Assembly (NCBI GenBank): GCA_030145005.1
Contig: JAQYWJ010000030.1
Span: 1-15,017, forward strand
Length of the DNA: 15,017 nt
Direction of reading: 5' to 3'
Source of the DNA: Desulfobacter sp.
Lineage (GTDB): Bacteria > Desulfobacterota > Desulfobacteria > Desulfobacterales > Desulfobacteraceae
In this document: piece after piece, positions 1 through 6,233 of the stretch
Layout of the letters: each line of letters begins with the position of its first letter
How positions within the stretch are numbered: the stretch's first letter is position 1
Made by a program: the position numbers and the translations under genes
The notes under the pieces: generated by a model
The model's input: the letters and a program-made list of their open reading frames with translations, nothing else
Database searches by the model: none
Told to the model about the DNA's origin: nothing

Positions 1-5
1 TTCTA

Positions 6-602
6 TCATTGATCCTTTAACGCAACAGGTTTTCCAAGGATCTCCGACCAAATCACGGCCTTTCGAAGCCCCCGGGCCCGGGCCGGCAGTCGTCTTGAAC
101 CAGACCTCGGGCAACTTGCCTGCATGGTATCATGCCCAAAAGGATTTAGGGTTAAAGGTTTTGAATCCCTTGTTTCCGGTATCTTGGCGGCTTTTCTGTG
201 GGGTTCTTTTTTTGTGGAAACCAAAAGAGGTTTTTTATAAATAGACTCAATCGGCTCAAGGACTTGGGCATCTGCGTCATCGGAATAAAAATCCACATCT
301 TCCCTGTCATCAATTTCATCCCAGAAGGTTTGATTTACAGATTCGTTCCCAGCCTGGTCCAAGGGCCTCTCATTGAGTTGCCCTGGGGGGGGGCTCTGCC
401 CGGGCGCCTCTTTTTTCCGGGCCTGCTCAACCTGGGCTTCCATTTCCCGAGCCGCCTCTTTAAGTGCCTCACGTATTTTCCCCAAAATGGAAAACCCGCT
501 CTGCTTTGATTCGCCCGGTTTCTGTGCCTTTTTTCTTTTCAAAAAAGGAGACACAATAAAAACCAGAAATAAAATCAAAGTAATAAAATCACCAAAGTCC
601 AT
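6..602 (-). CDS. Uncharacterised single-pass membrane protein downstream of floA
   Basis: I do not recognise the family. The 198-residue product starts with a hydrophobic segment (about residues 6-20) followed at once by a basic stretch (LKRKKAQK), so it is probably anchored with the N-terminus out and the remainder in the cytoplasm. Residues 40-70 are charged and helical in appearance (REALKEAAREMEAQVEQARKK). An acidic, disordered-looking middle (about 95-112) and a basic region follow. The last 20 residues contain AVIWSEILGKPVAL, a compact hydrophobic motif that looks conserved and suggests the frame is right to the end. The ATG at 602 is preceded by AGGA at a sensible distance. It is the last gene of the NfeD/FloA group on this strand, 86 bp after floA, so a membrane-associated role is possible by context only. 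A run of nine C in the coding strand (385-393) encodes Pro71-73. Confidence 0.75.
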   Translation of the reverse strand: MDFGDFITLILFLVFIVSPFLKRKKAQKPGESKQSGFSILGKIREALKEAAREMEAQVEQARKKEAPGQSPPPGQLNERPLDQAGNESVNQTFWDEIDDREDVDFYSDDADAQVLEPIESIYKKPLLVSTKKEPHRKAAKIPETRDSKPLTLNPFGHDTMQASCPRSGSRRLPARARGLRKAVIWSEILGKPVALKDQ

Positions 603-637
603 AATGCTATCCTGATTTTTTGATGTTATTTTTTTAT

Positions 638-672
638 ATGAAAGTCACAATAGCTTATTGAATTACTTTCAT
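638..672 (-). other. Hairpin between floA and the downstream membrane protein gene
   Basis: An 8-bp outer stem (638-645 with 665-672) encloses a 5-bp inner stem (648-652 with 656-660) with a 3-nt loop. On the minus strand it is followed by an A-rich, not T-rich, stretch, so it is not a canonical intrinsic terminator for floA. It could be a processing or stability element between two cistrons. Function is inference. Confidence 0.4.
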
Positions 673-688
673 GATCAGGGCATGGTAG

Positions 689-1678
689 TTATTTCAGAGA
701 CTCATCTGGCTGATCACACTGATCAGGGGCCGCAATGGTGTCCCTCATTCGGGTATCGGCGCTGATATTCTGCATTTTATAATAGTCCATGACCCCAAGA
801 TTGCCGCTTCTAAACGCCTCGGCCATGGCCAAGGGTACCTGGGCTTCGGCCTCCACCACCTTGGCCCGCATTTCCTGGACCCGGGCCTTCATCTCCTGTT
901 CCTGGGCATAGGCCATAGCCCGTTTTTCCTCGGCCTTGGCCTGGGCGATCTTCTTATCTGCCTCGGCCCGGTCGGTTTCCAGTTCAGCACCGATATTTTT
1001 GCCCACATCCACGTCCGCGATATCAATGGAAAGAATTTCGTAGGCCGTGCCTGCATCCAGACCCTTGCTTAAAACGGTTTTAGAAATGGTGTCCGGATTT
1101 TCCAGCACCTGTTTATGGGTGACGGCCGAACCAATAGTGGTAACAATCCCCTCGCCCACACGGGCCAGAATGGTCTCTTCGCCGGCCCCGCCCACCAAGC
1201 GGTCAATATTGGCCCGCACCGTGACCCTGGAAATGGCCTTGAGCTGGATACCGTCCTTGGCCATGGCCGCCACAATGGGAGTTTCAATAACTTTAGGGTT
1301 AACCGACATCTGTACGGCTTCCAACACATCCCGGCCGGCAAGGTCAATGGCAGCGGCCCGGTTAAAGGGAAGATCAATATTGGCCTTGTCCGCAGCAATA
1401 AGCGCCTGGATCACCCGGGACACATTGCCGCCGGCAAGGAAATGGGATTCAAGACTGTCCGTGGCAATATCAATCCCGGCCTTCACAGCCATGATTTTGG
1501 ATTCCACGATCAGTTTGGGCGGCACCTTTCTGAACCGCATGAAAATAATATTGAACAGCCCCACCCGGGCACCTGACACCAGGGCCTGGACCCACAGACC
1601 AATGTAAGAAAATGCAAAGTAAACAAGCACCAGGCCGAGGATGCCGGCAATGATTAGAAGAATGGACATAATTTCCAT
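689..1678 (-). CDS. floA: Flotillin-like protein FloA (SPFH-type membrane scaffold)
   Basis: FloA proteins organise membrane microdomains and oligomerise on the inner leaflet. The 329-residue length matches the family (about 330). Visible layout: an N-terminal hydrophobic hairpin (about 5-35); an SPFH-like domain (about 50-220) carrying family-like stretches such as VPPKLIVESKIMAVKAGI and GEGIVTTIGSAVTHKQVLENP; then an Ala/Glu-rich coiled coil (about 232-290, with EADKKIAQAKAEEKRAMAYA) typical of flotillins; and a short polar tail. The ATG at 1678 has AAGGTGG six bases upstream, which favours it over Met4. The gene lies 53 bp after the short NfeD gene on the same strand, the classic nfeD-floA arrangement (compare Bacillus yqeZ-yqfA), so co-transcription is very likely. 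Identification is by family knowledge and is secure. Confidence 0.95.
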   Translation of the reverse strand: MEIMSILLIIAGILGLVLVYFAFSYIGLWVQALVSGARVGLFNIIFMRFRKVPPKLIVESKIMAVKAGIDIATDSLESHFLAGGNVSRVIQALIAADKANIDLPFNRAAAIDLAGRDVLEAVQMSVNPKVIETPIVAAMAKDGIQLKAISRVTVRANIDRLVGGAGEETILARVGEGIVTTIGSAVTHKQVLENPDTISKTVLSKGLDAGTAYEILSIDIADVDVGKNIGAELETDRAEADKKIAQAKAEEKRAMAYAQEQEMKARVQEMRAKVVEAEAQVPLAMAEAFRSGNLGVMDYYKMQNISADTRMRDTIAAPDQCDQPDESLK

Positions 1679-1731
1679 GTTAAACCACCTTTTTCTAAAG
1701 TTATTATTTTAAAACTTTTAAGCGCGTTGAT

Positions 1732-2214
1732 TCAAATGTTTTCCCCACGGCAGACGATCACCTGATTACCTGTGACCTTGCAGACCCTTAAAGGCGTATC
1801 TGCTTCGATAAATTCTCCGTCCGTGACCACGTCCAGGCGGACACCGTCAATCAGAGCTGTTCCGGACGGACGAAGGGTTGTGATGCTTTTCCCGGTGCAG
1901 TCCAGGTAATTTTCAAGATCCGGGGACTGGGAAACCACACCCTGGGATGCAGATAATTTCTTTTTAAGGGACAAAGGAGAAGACTCCAGCATTTTAAATC
2001 CCAGAATAAGCACCACGGGAACAAGGATCAGATCCATCCCCAAGACCGCATAAAACACTGAAATGGGAAAAGTACTGAACACAAGGAAAAGGGAGTATCC
2101 GACAAACCCCAGGGCAGTGATGGATAAAAGTCCCATTGACGGCAGAAATATCTCGGCAATAACAGTAAATATTGCCATGATCTGGAGAACCAAAGGCAGG
2201 ATCCAGGCACTCAT
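1732..2214 (-). CDS. Short NfeD-family membrane protein
   Basis: The 160-residue product has about three hydrophobic segments (roughly 5-25, 30-48 and 53-74), then a polar linker, then a C-terminal NfeD OB-fold-like domain (about 108-155) with the family signature GKSITTLRPSGTALIDG followed by LDVVTDGEFIEADTPLRV. Short NfeD proteins lack the protease domain and are partners of flotillin/SPFH proteins in the membrane. Its ATG overlaps the stop of the upstream long NfeD gene (ATGA), with a GAGGG ribosome-binding site inside that gene, indicating translational coupling. The OB-fold repeats almost the same motif as the C-terminus of the upstream protein (ISLTTLRPSGKVRI), so the two genes share a domain. 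The family call is secure; a specific gene symbol is not. Confidence 0.92.
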   Translation of the reverse strand: MSAWILPLVLQIMAIFTVIAEIFLPSMGLLSITALGFVGYSLFLVFSTFPISVFYAVLGMDLILVPVVLILGFKMLESSPLSLKKKLSASQGVVSQSPDLENYLDCTGKSITTLRPSGTALIDGVRLDVVTDGEFIEADTPLRVCKVTGNQVIVCRGENI

Positions 2215-3707
2215 TTTTCCCTCTTTTCCATAATCGTTTCAACAATTACATGCCCTGCTGTTACCCGGGTCACCCGAACCTGTGTGGCAGGATCAATGAA
2301 ATCACCCTGGGTAACGGCATCAACTTTTCTGTCCCTGATACGGACCTTGCCCGAAGGCCGTAACGTTGTCAAAGAAATGCCTTCATCACCGGCAGATATA
2401 CCTAAGGCCTCGGTGGATTCGGCACGGGAATCCTGAAGTGTGGCATCCAGATACGGTCCCTTAATCACTTTTGACAGTTTGGGCAGAACAAAACGTACCA
2501 CAGACATCGAAACCAGCAGCGCTCCAAGGGCGCTGCCCATGACAAGCCCCAGGTTTTTTATCATGAGCTCTCCCTGCCAGGGCAGGCTTGGATCGGGCAG
2601 CACAAAATTCTGAAAAGAAAGCACAAGGCCTGCGGCCAGGACAATGATGGCGCTGATACCGGCGATGCCGAATCCCGGCAGGACAAACATTTCCATGCCC
2701 AGAAGCAGAAAACCGATGATGAATACCAGAATTTCCGTATAATCGGCAAGCCCCACCAGATACTGGTTGAAAAACACAAGCCCCAGACAAATAATGCCCA
2801 CAATGCCGGGGATGCCGAATCCCGGGGCCTTAATCTCCGTATACACGGCACCAATGCCTAAAATCATGAGAATCGGTAGGAACGGCTGGAGCCACCTGAC
2901 AAAAGTTTCCGACCAGTTTTCCGAAACCTCTATTTTTTGAGACGCCCCGTACCCCAGAACTTCAAGGGCCTGGTCAAGGGTAGCAACACTTTGACGGGAA
3001 AACCCAAGATCGACAGCTTCTTTGTCATCCATGGTCAAAAGCTCCCCTTCGCTTACAATTGTGGATTTACGGGTGACCTTTGCCTTTTCTTCTTCGGAAA
3101 GCTCCTGCCAGGTCGTTTTATCCATATATTCAGAACGATTTCCCCGGGTAATTTTATATACCTCCATGGATTTGGACACCATGGATTCGGCCAGAACTTG
3201 AGAATAGTTGTTTCGTTTGGCCAGGGAGCGAAACTGTGCCCTAAGGACGGTCTGAGTTTTTTCACCGGCTTCCTTGTGGCCTTCACTGGTCTGGATAATG
3301 GGCGCACAGTCACCGATAAGGGTATTTTCCCTCATGATCAGAGTGCCGGCGGAAAGCGCGATCAGCGCACCTGCGGAAATGGCTCTTTTCTCCACATAGG
3401 CAATGGTTCTTTCCTTTGGTACGGTGCAGATGGTTTCCACAATATCAAAGGCGGCATCCACCCGTCCCCCAAAGGTATCCATGGCAAATACCAGAATGGC
3501 GGAGTCATCCTTTTCAAGGGAGGAGACCACCCGTTTGAGGTATGCGGCCATGCCCGGATCAACAGTTCCGGAAACGGGAATGATGTGTACCACCGGACCG
3601 GCAGCCTTAGCTGCAGCGGAAAGGATTAATACAAAAAATAGGACTGCGGCCCATACCTGGGGTTGTTTTCGTTCCGGCAATATGGCAGATCTCATTTTGA
3701 AAGGCAT
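2211..3707 (-). CDS. Long NfeD: membrane-bound ClpP-class serine protease
   Basis: A 498-residue protein of the long NfeD class (PH1510-type). A signal or anchor segment lies at about 18-36. A ClpP/SppA-like protease domain follows (about 38-255) with the substrate-binding segment MDTFGGRVDAA (76-86) and the nucleophile motif RAISAGALIALSAG, making Ser111 the likely nucleophile. Lys150, in EKTQTVLRAQF, is the likely general base by analogy with the Ser-Lys dyad known from PH1510. Several membrane spans lie at about 272-290, 300-318, 324-343, 347-366 and 384-405. An NfeD OB-fold (about 442-490, ISLTTLRPSGKVRI) ends the protein. In the family the protease side is outside and cleaves hydrophobic segments of partner membrane proteins such as SPFH proteins. 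It heads the operon with a short NfeD and floA. Start at ATG 3707 with AGAG upstream; Met5 is an alternative. Confidence 0.93.
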   Translation of the reverse strand: MPFKMRSAILPERKQPQVWAAVLFFVLILSAAAKAAGPVVHIIPVSGTVDPGMAAYLKRVVSSLEKDDSAILVFAMDTFGGRVDAAFDIVETICTVPKERTIAYVEKRAISAGALIALSAGTLIMRENTLIGDCAPIIQTSEGHKEAGEKTQTVLRAQFRSLAKRNNYSQVLAESMVSKSMEVYKITRGNRSEYMDKTTWQELSEEEKAKVTRKSTIVSEGELLTMDDKEAVDLGFSRQSVATLDQALEVLGYGASQKIEVSENWSETFVRWLQPFLPILMILGIGAVYTEIKAPGFGIPGIVGIICLGLVFFNQYLVGLADYTEILVFIIGFLLLGMEMFVLPGFGIAGISAIIVLAAGLVLSFQNFVLPDPSLPWQGELMIKNLGLVMGSALGALLVSMSVVRFVLPKLSKVIKGPYLDATLQDSRAESTEALGISAGDEGISLTTLRPSGKVRIRDRKVDAVTQGDFIDPATQVRVTRVTAGHVIVETIMEKREK

Positions 3708-3804
3708 CGTCTCTAATTTTTTTGGAATTGGAACGCGATGAATTCAATCCACTATAGCATGATTTAAAGCAATTATATCCATAATTTTTAATTTTATATA
3801 ACAG

Positions 3805-3833
3805 CCACGGGCTGATCTAATTTTTCACCGTGG
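3805..3833. repeat. Small inverted repeat in the leader of the NfeD operon
   Basis: Six-base arms (CCACGG at 3805-3810 and CCGTGG at 3828-3833) with a 17-nt spacer lie about 100 bp upstream of the long NfeD start. The 273-bp stretch 3708-3980 is otherwise AT-rich with no gene. -10-like hexamers on the minus strand occur near 3770 and 3755 but have no good -35 partner. Function unknown. Confidence 0.3.
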
Positions 3834-3914
3834 TTCATTCCACAACTAAAGTTGAAAAATCTGAATAGGTTACACAGAAATTCTTATAAATTTAAGCTTG
3901 TTTTGAATCTGAAC

Positions 3915-3932
3915 CGGACCTGATCAGGCCCG
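3915..3932. repeat. Interrupted palindrome downstream of dtxR-type gene
   Basis: CGGACCTGATCAGGCCCG is an 18-nt near-palindrome with one mismatched pair, about 50 bp beyond the stop of the minus-strand metal regulator gene. There is no T tract, so it is not a standard terminator. It could be a weak transcript end or a protein-binding site. Confidence 0.35.
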
Positions 3933-3980
3933 TACATAAGCTCCGCCCCTTGGGCCTTGTTAAAGAATAATGGTTGACTA

Positions 3981-4367
3981 TCAGGCATCCAGTTTTGTAA
4001 CAAACGCCTTGAATTTCATAAAATTTTTATGGTTCATGGCATGTTCCATACGGCATGCGGTTTGTTCAGCGGTATCTTCATCAAGTTCCACATGTTTGAA
4101 TAAAAAATGCTTGAACACATTATGGCGGGTTGTAACCTCTTTTGCAATTTTATCCCCTTTGGGGGTCAGGGTGATGTAGCCGTAAGGCTCGTAATTGATC
4201 AGTTTCCGGTCAGCCAGTTTTTTGAGGGTGCCGGTAACAGATCCGCATTTGATATTCAGTTTTGCGGCAATATCTTTTGACCGGGCAACCGTATTCATGG
4301 TCTGAAGTTCCAGTATGGCTTCAAGATAGTCTTCAAGGCTTTCGGAAAGGATATGTTCGCTATTCAT
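3981..4367 (-). CDS. DtxR/MntR-family metal-dependent transcriptional regulator
   Basis: A 128-residue protein, short for the family and lacking the SH3-like third domain, as in MntR. The N-terminal winged helix (about 8-72) contains SLEDYLEAILEL, a recognition helix region KCGSVTGTLKKLADRKLI, and the wing YEPYGYITLTPKG. The dimerisation/metal domain follows (about 75-126). By alignment from memory with MntR (D8, E11, H77, E99, E102, H103), the ligands are D13, E16, H82, C105, E108 and H109. A cysteine therefore takes the E99 position, as in the iron-responsive DtxR/IdeR group, while D13 is MntR-like. ATG 4367 has GGAG nine bases upstream. It lies 72 bp after the microprotein gene with only a hairpin between, so it may be read from the DUF134 promoter. 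It probably represses metal uptake genes in response to Fe or Mn; targets are not in the window. Confidence 0.9.
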   Translation of the reverse strand: MNSEHILSESLEDYLEAILELQTMNTVARSKDIAAKLNIKCGSVTGTLKKLADRKLINYEPYGYITLTPKGDKIAKEVTTRHNVFKHFLFKHVELDEDTAEQTACRMEHAMNHKNFMKFKAFVTKLDA

Positions 4368-4397
4368 GGTTATAATCTCCGTTGTTAAAGTGCTATA

Positions 4398-4423
4398 AAG
4401 CGGCCGAATTACTCCGGCCGCTT
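4398..4423 (-). other. GC-rich hairpin between microprotein gene and dtxR-type gene
   Basis: A perfect 9-bp stem (4398-4406 with 4415-4423) with an 8-nt loop. On the minus strand it can be lengthened by GCTA/TAGC pairing. Minus-strand sequence after the stem is TTTATAGC, a poor U tract. On the plus strand eight T follow at 4430-4437, but no plus-strand gene precedes it. It may be a leaky terminator, attenuator or processing site, only about 30 bp before the dtxR-type start codon. Confidence 0.5.
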
Positions 4424-4439
4424 GGTAGCTTTTTTTTAA

Positions 4440-4616
4440 TTACCAGGCCTGTCTGCCCTGGCCGCAGCCTTGGCCTTTTTTGCCCTGGCCCCTTCCTTGG
4501 CCTGTGCCGGTCCGGCACCTTCCGGGACCGCCCTGGCATCTGCCCTGGCCTTCCGGATTTGCTTTGCCGCCCTGGCCGTTACCCCGGCCACCTGCTTTGT
4601 TCTGTCCTTTATTCAT
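4440..4616 (-). CDS. 58-residue Gly/Gln/Arg-rich microprotein with three cysteines
   Basis: The product starts MNKGQNKAGGRGNGQGG and is built of imperfect GQG / GRC / GRGQG units, with Cys at 27, 34 and 51. It has no hydrophobic segment and is strongly basic. The reading frame extends further upstream, but ATG 4616 is chosen because a full Shine-Dalgarno AAGGAGGTGA (4621-4630) sits five bases before it. The first bases of this site lie in the stop codon of the DUF134 gene (TAA, 4630-4632), which implies translational coupling. Small Gly-rich, Cys-containing proteins beside DUF134 genes are familiar in anaerobes, but I know of no demonstrated function. A metal-binding or RNA-binding role is a guess from composition. 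The strong ribosome-binding site is the best evidence that the gene is real. Confidence 0.7.
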   Translation of the reverse strand: MNKGQNKAGGRGNGQGGKANPEGQGRCQGGPGRCRTGTGQGRGQGKKGQGCGQGRQAW

Positions 4617-4620
4617 GGTA

Positions 4621-4630
4621 TCACCTCCTT
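4621..4630 (-). promoter_or_regulatory. Strong ribosome-binding site deciding the microprotein start
   Basis: AAGGAGGTGA on the minus strand is close to a full anti-16S match. It starts in the stop codon of the DUF134 gene and precedes ATG 4616, separating the short 58-residue form from longer in-frame readings. Confidence 0.75.
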
Positions 4631-4971
4631 TAACGTCCTTGCGGTTTTCTGCGCCCATGCCGCCACCCTCTGCCCTTTCCCCGCCCTCGCATCTCATAGC
4701 AACCGCCCTGGAGTGTAAGCCGCTTGGCCGTAACCAGAGATTCAGCGATTTTATAGCGGGCTGTTTTCAAAACCCGCCCTACGGTCTGCCGGGAAACATC
4801 CATAACCTGCGCGGCTCCGGACTGGTCCATGCCCTCATAATCTATGAGTCTGAGGGCTTCAAATTCTTCCAGGGAAAGGATGACTTCTCCGGTCTCTTCT
4901 GTTCCTCTGGGCTTGAACCCTTTAATGGCCGGTTTGTATGCAATACATCTAGGCCGCTTGGGTCTTGGCAT
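4630..4971 (-). CDS. DUF134 (UPF0251) family DNA-binding protein
   Basis: A 113-residue protein beginning MPRPKRPRC, the hallmark start of DUF134 proteins. A conserved core LSLEEFEALRLIDYEGMDQ (about 33-51) leads into a helix-turn-helix of sigma70 region 4-like type (QSGAAQVMDVSRQTVGRVLKTAR, described as residues 51-73). A basic Gly/Arg tail (about 93-113) follows. The biological role of DUF134 is not established; members resemble transcription factors and are frequent in anaerobes. ATG 4971 is preceded by GGAGGAG (4974-4980). It is the first gene of a tight cluster with the microprotein and a DtxR-type regulator, transcribed from a clear promoter at 5002-5030 with a palindrome over the start site, which suggests autoregulation. 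The basic tail resembles the composition of the next gene product. Confidence 0.9.
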   Translation of the reverse strand: MPRPKRPRCIAYKPAIKGFKPRGTEETGEVILSLEEFEALRLIDYEGMDQSGAAQVMDVSRQTVGRVLKTARYKIAESLVTAKRLTLQGGCYEMRGRGKGRGWRHGRRKPQGR

Positions 4972-4986
4972 GGCTCCTCCTCGTTA

Positions 4987-5000
4987 TGATCAATTGATCA
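4987..5000. promoter_or_regulatory. Perfect 14-bp palindrome over the DUF134 transcription start region (operator candidate)
   Basis: TGATCAATTGATCA reads identically on both strands. It begins one base downstream of the -10 element and ends 7 bp before the Shine-Dalgarno. A protein bound here would block transcription initiation. The best candidates are DUF134 itself or the DtxR-type regulator encoded two genes down; this is inference. Confidence 0.6.
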
Positions 5001-5001
5001 A

Positions 5002-5030
5002 AATTTAAATTCAGATAAGGGTTATGTCAA
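5002..5030 (-). promoter_or_regulatory. Sigma70-type promoter for the DUF134 cluster
   Basis: On the minus strand TTGACA (5030-5025) and TAAATT (5007-5002) are separated by exactly 17 bp. The expected start is near 4995, giving a short leader of about 24 nt before ATG 4971. The -35 is a perfect consensus and the -10 matches at four of six positions. Confidence 0.65.
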
Positions 5031-5060
5031 GAAAACTTTTCATTATTTGATTAAAATAGT

Positions 5061-6233
5061 TTAAGTTAATGACCTGGAGTGGCTTCTTGCAGCAAGAAAC
5101 CGCTCCAGGCGATCCATGGCCTCATAAAGTTTTTCTCTGTTTATGGTGCAGGCAATTCGGATACACCCCTCACAGGATAACCCGAATGGATATCCGGGTA
5201 CCACCACTACTTTTTCCTCTTTTATCAGATCCAGGGCAAACTGCCTGGATTGGTTGGTTATGCCGGAAATATCGGCAAATACGTAAAAACTGCCTTTGGG
5301 GCGGCTGACCCGGACCCCGGGCATGGACTCAAGCCGTGAGCAGACCAGTTCCACCCGGCGTTCAAAGGTATCAGACATCTCTTTGATAACTTCATCCGGT
5401 GTATCCAGGGCTGCAATGGCTGCCCGCTGGCTCACACTGGAGGCACAGGCCACGGCATAGTTGCACACTTTTACCATCTGATCAATTACAGGCTTGGGCC
5501 CATAGGCAAAGCCCACCCGCCATCCTGTCATGGCATAGGTTTTGGAAAAGGAATTAATTACAAGGGCATGGTTTTCCATACCCGGACAACTATATATGGA
5601 TGAGGCCCGGCCTTCAAAGGAAATCCGGTCATACACCTCATCGGATACGACGCAAAGATCATGGGCCTTGGCAATGGCAGAGATCTCTTCCAGCAGGCTT
5701 TGGGGAACAACCGTACCTGTGGGATTATTTGGCGAGTTGATCAAAATAATTTTTGTTTTCGACGTGATGGCTGCTTCAATGTCTGCCGGGTCCGGTAAAA
5801 AACCCTTATCAAATCCCGAAGGCACATATCTGGGCACTGCATGGGTTAGGGTGATGTGGGCCAGGTAATCCGGGAAATGGGGTTCAATGAGAATGATTTC
5901 ATCTCCGGGGTCCATAAGGGTCCTGAAGGCACTTGCAAGTCCGTTCATGGCGCCATGGGTGATCATAATGCACTCCGGCGGAACGGTTTTGCCAAGGTCC
6001 TTTGACAGGTTAACGGACAGTTTTTCTATGAGCTGTGGGTCGCCCTGGGCGTGGGTGTAGTGGGTATGGCCCTTCCGGGCATCTTCAAAGGCTTTCTCGA
6101 TAATGGGAGCCGGGGTATCAAAGTCAGGCTCGCCGATGCCAAGGGAGATGACATCGTCATATTGGGCTGCGACCTGACTCATTTCCCGTATTACGCTGTA
6201 CCGCAGGGAGTCAATATTTTTAGAGATATACAA
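5061..6233 (-). CDS. Class I/II pyridoxal-phosphate aminotransferase (aspartate aminotransferase-like)
   Basis: A 390-residue fold-type I aminotransferase that transfers an amino group between an amino acid and a 2-oxoacid in the cytoplasm. Signature elements: SLGIGEPDFDTP (30-41), the YTHAQGDPQL loop (59-68), SPNNPTG with Asn170, SDEVYD with Asp198 (PLP ring nitrogen) and Tyr201, the Schiff-base lysine in SFSKTYAMTGWRVG (Lys231), and the substrate-carboxylate arginine in CIRIAC (Arg359). The length is typical of the AspC/AraT-like group. Substrate cannot be fixed from sequence; aspartate, aromatic amino acids or alanine are all possible. The start codon is TTG at 6233, supported by AAGGA eight bases upstream and by the family-like start YISKNIDSLRYSVIREM. 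It is divergent from hisD, with 326 bp between. A strong hairpin lies in its last codons. Confidence 0.93.
   Translation of the reverse strand: MYISKNIDSLRYSVIREMSQVAAQYDDVISLGIGEPDFDTPAPIIEKAFEDARKGHTHYTHAQGDPQLIEKLSVNLSKDLGKTVPPECIMITHGAMNGLASAFRTLMDPGDEIILIEPHFPDYLAHITLTHAVPRYVPSGFDKGFLPDPADIEAAITSKTKIILINSPNNPTGTVVPQSLLEEISAIAKAHDLCVVSDEVYDRISFEGRASSIYSCPGMENHALVINSFSKTYAMTGWRVGFAYGPKPVIDQMVKVCNYAVACASSVSQRAAIAALDTPDEVIKEMSDTFERRVELVCSRLESMPGVRVSRPKGSFYVFADISGITNQSRQFALDLIKEEKVVVVPGYPFGLSCEGCIRIACTINREKLYEAMDRLERFLAARSHSRSLT
5073..5109 (-). terminator. Long hairpin in the 3' end of the aminotransferase gene
   Basis: A 17-bp stem (5073-5089 with 5093-5109) with a 3-nt loop, one mismatch and one G-U pair in RNA. 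It lies inside the last 16 codons. Downstream sequence on the minus strand is AT-rich but lacks a clean T run, so termination is plausible rather than certain. Confidence 0.45.

Noticed and set aside
1047..1607. Plus-strand open frame of 186 codons
   Set aside because: Antisense to floA; an artefact of codon bias in a GC-rich gene.
2937..3629. 230-codon plus-strand open frame
   Set aside because: Lies wholly antisense to the long NfeD gene, whose domains are clear; the translation is low in family-like motifs and has no good ribosome-binding site.
4617..4697. N-terminal extension of the microprotein to an upstream ATG at 4697
   Set aside because: The extension overlaps the DUF134 gene and ignores the near-perfect ribosome-binding site before ATG 4616.
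4480..4989. 169-codon plus-strand frame rich in Pro and Leu
   Set aside because: It is the reverse of the Gly-rich microprotein and DUF134 gene; the repeated composition explains the open frame.
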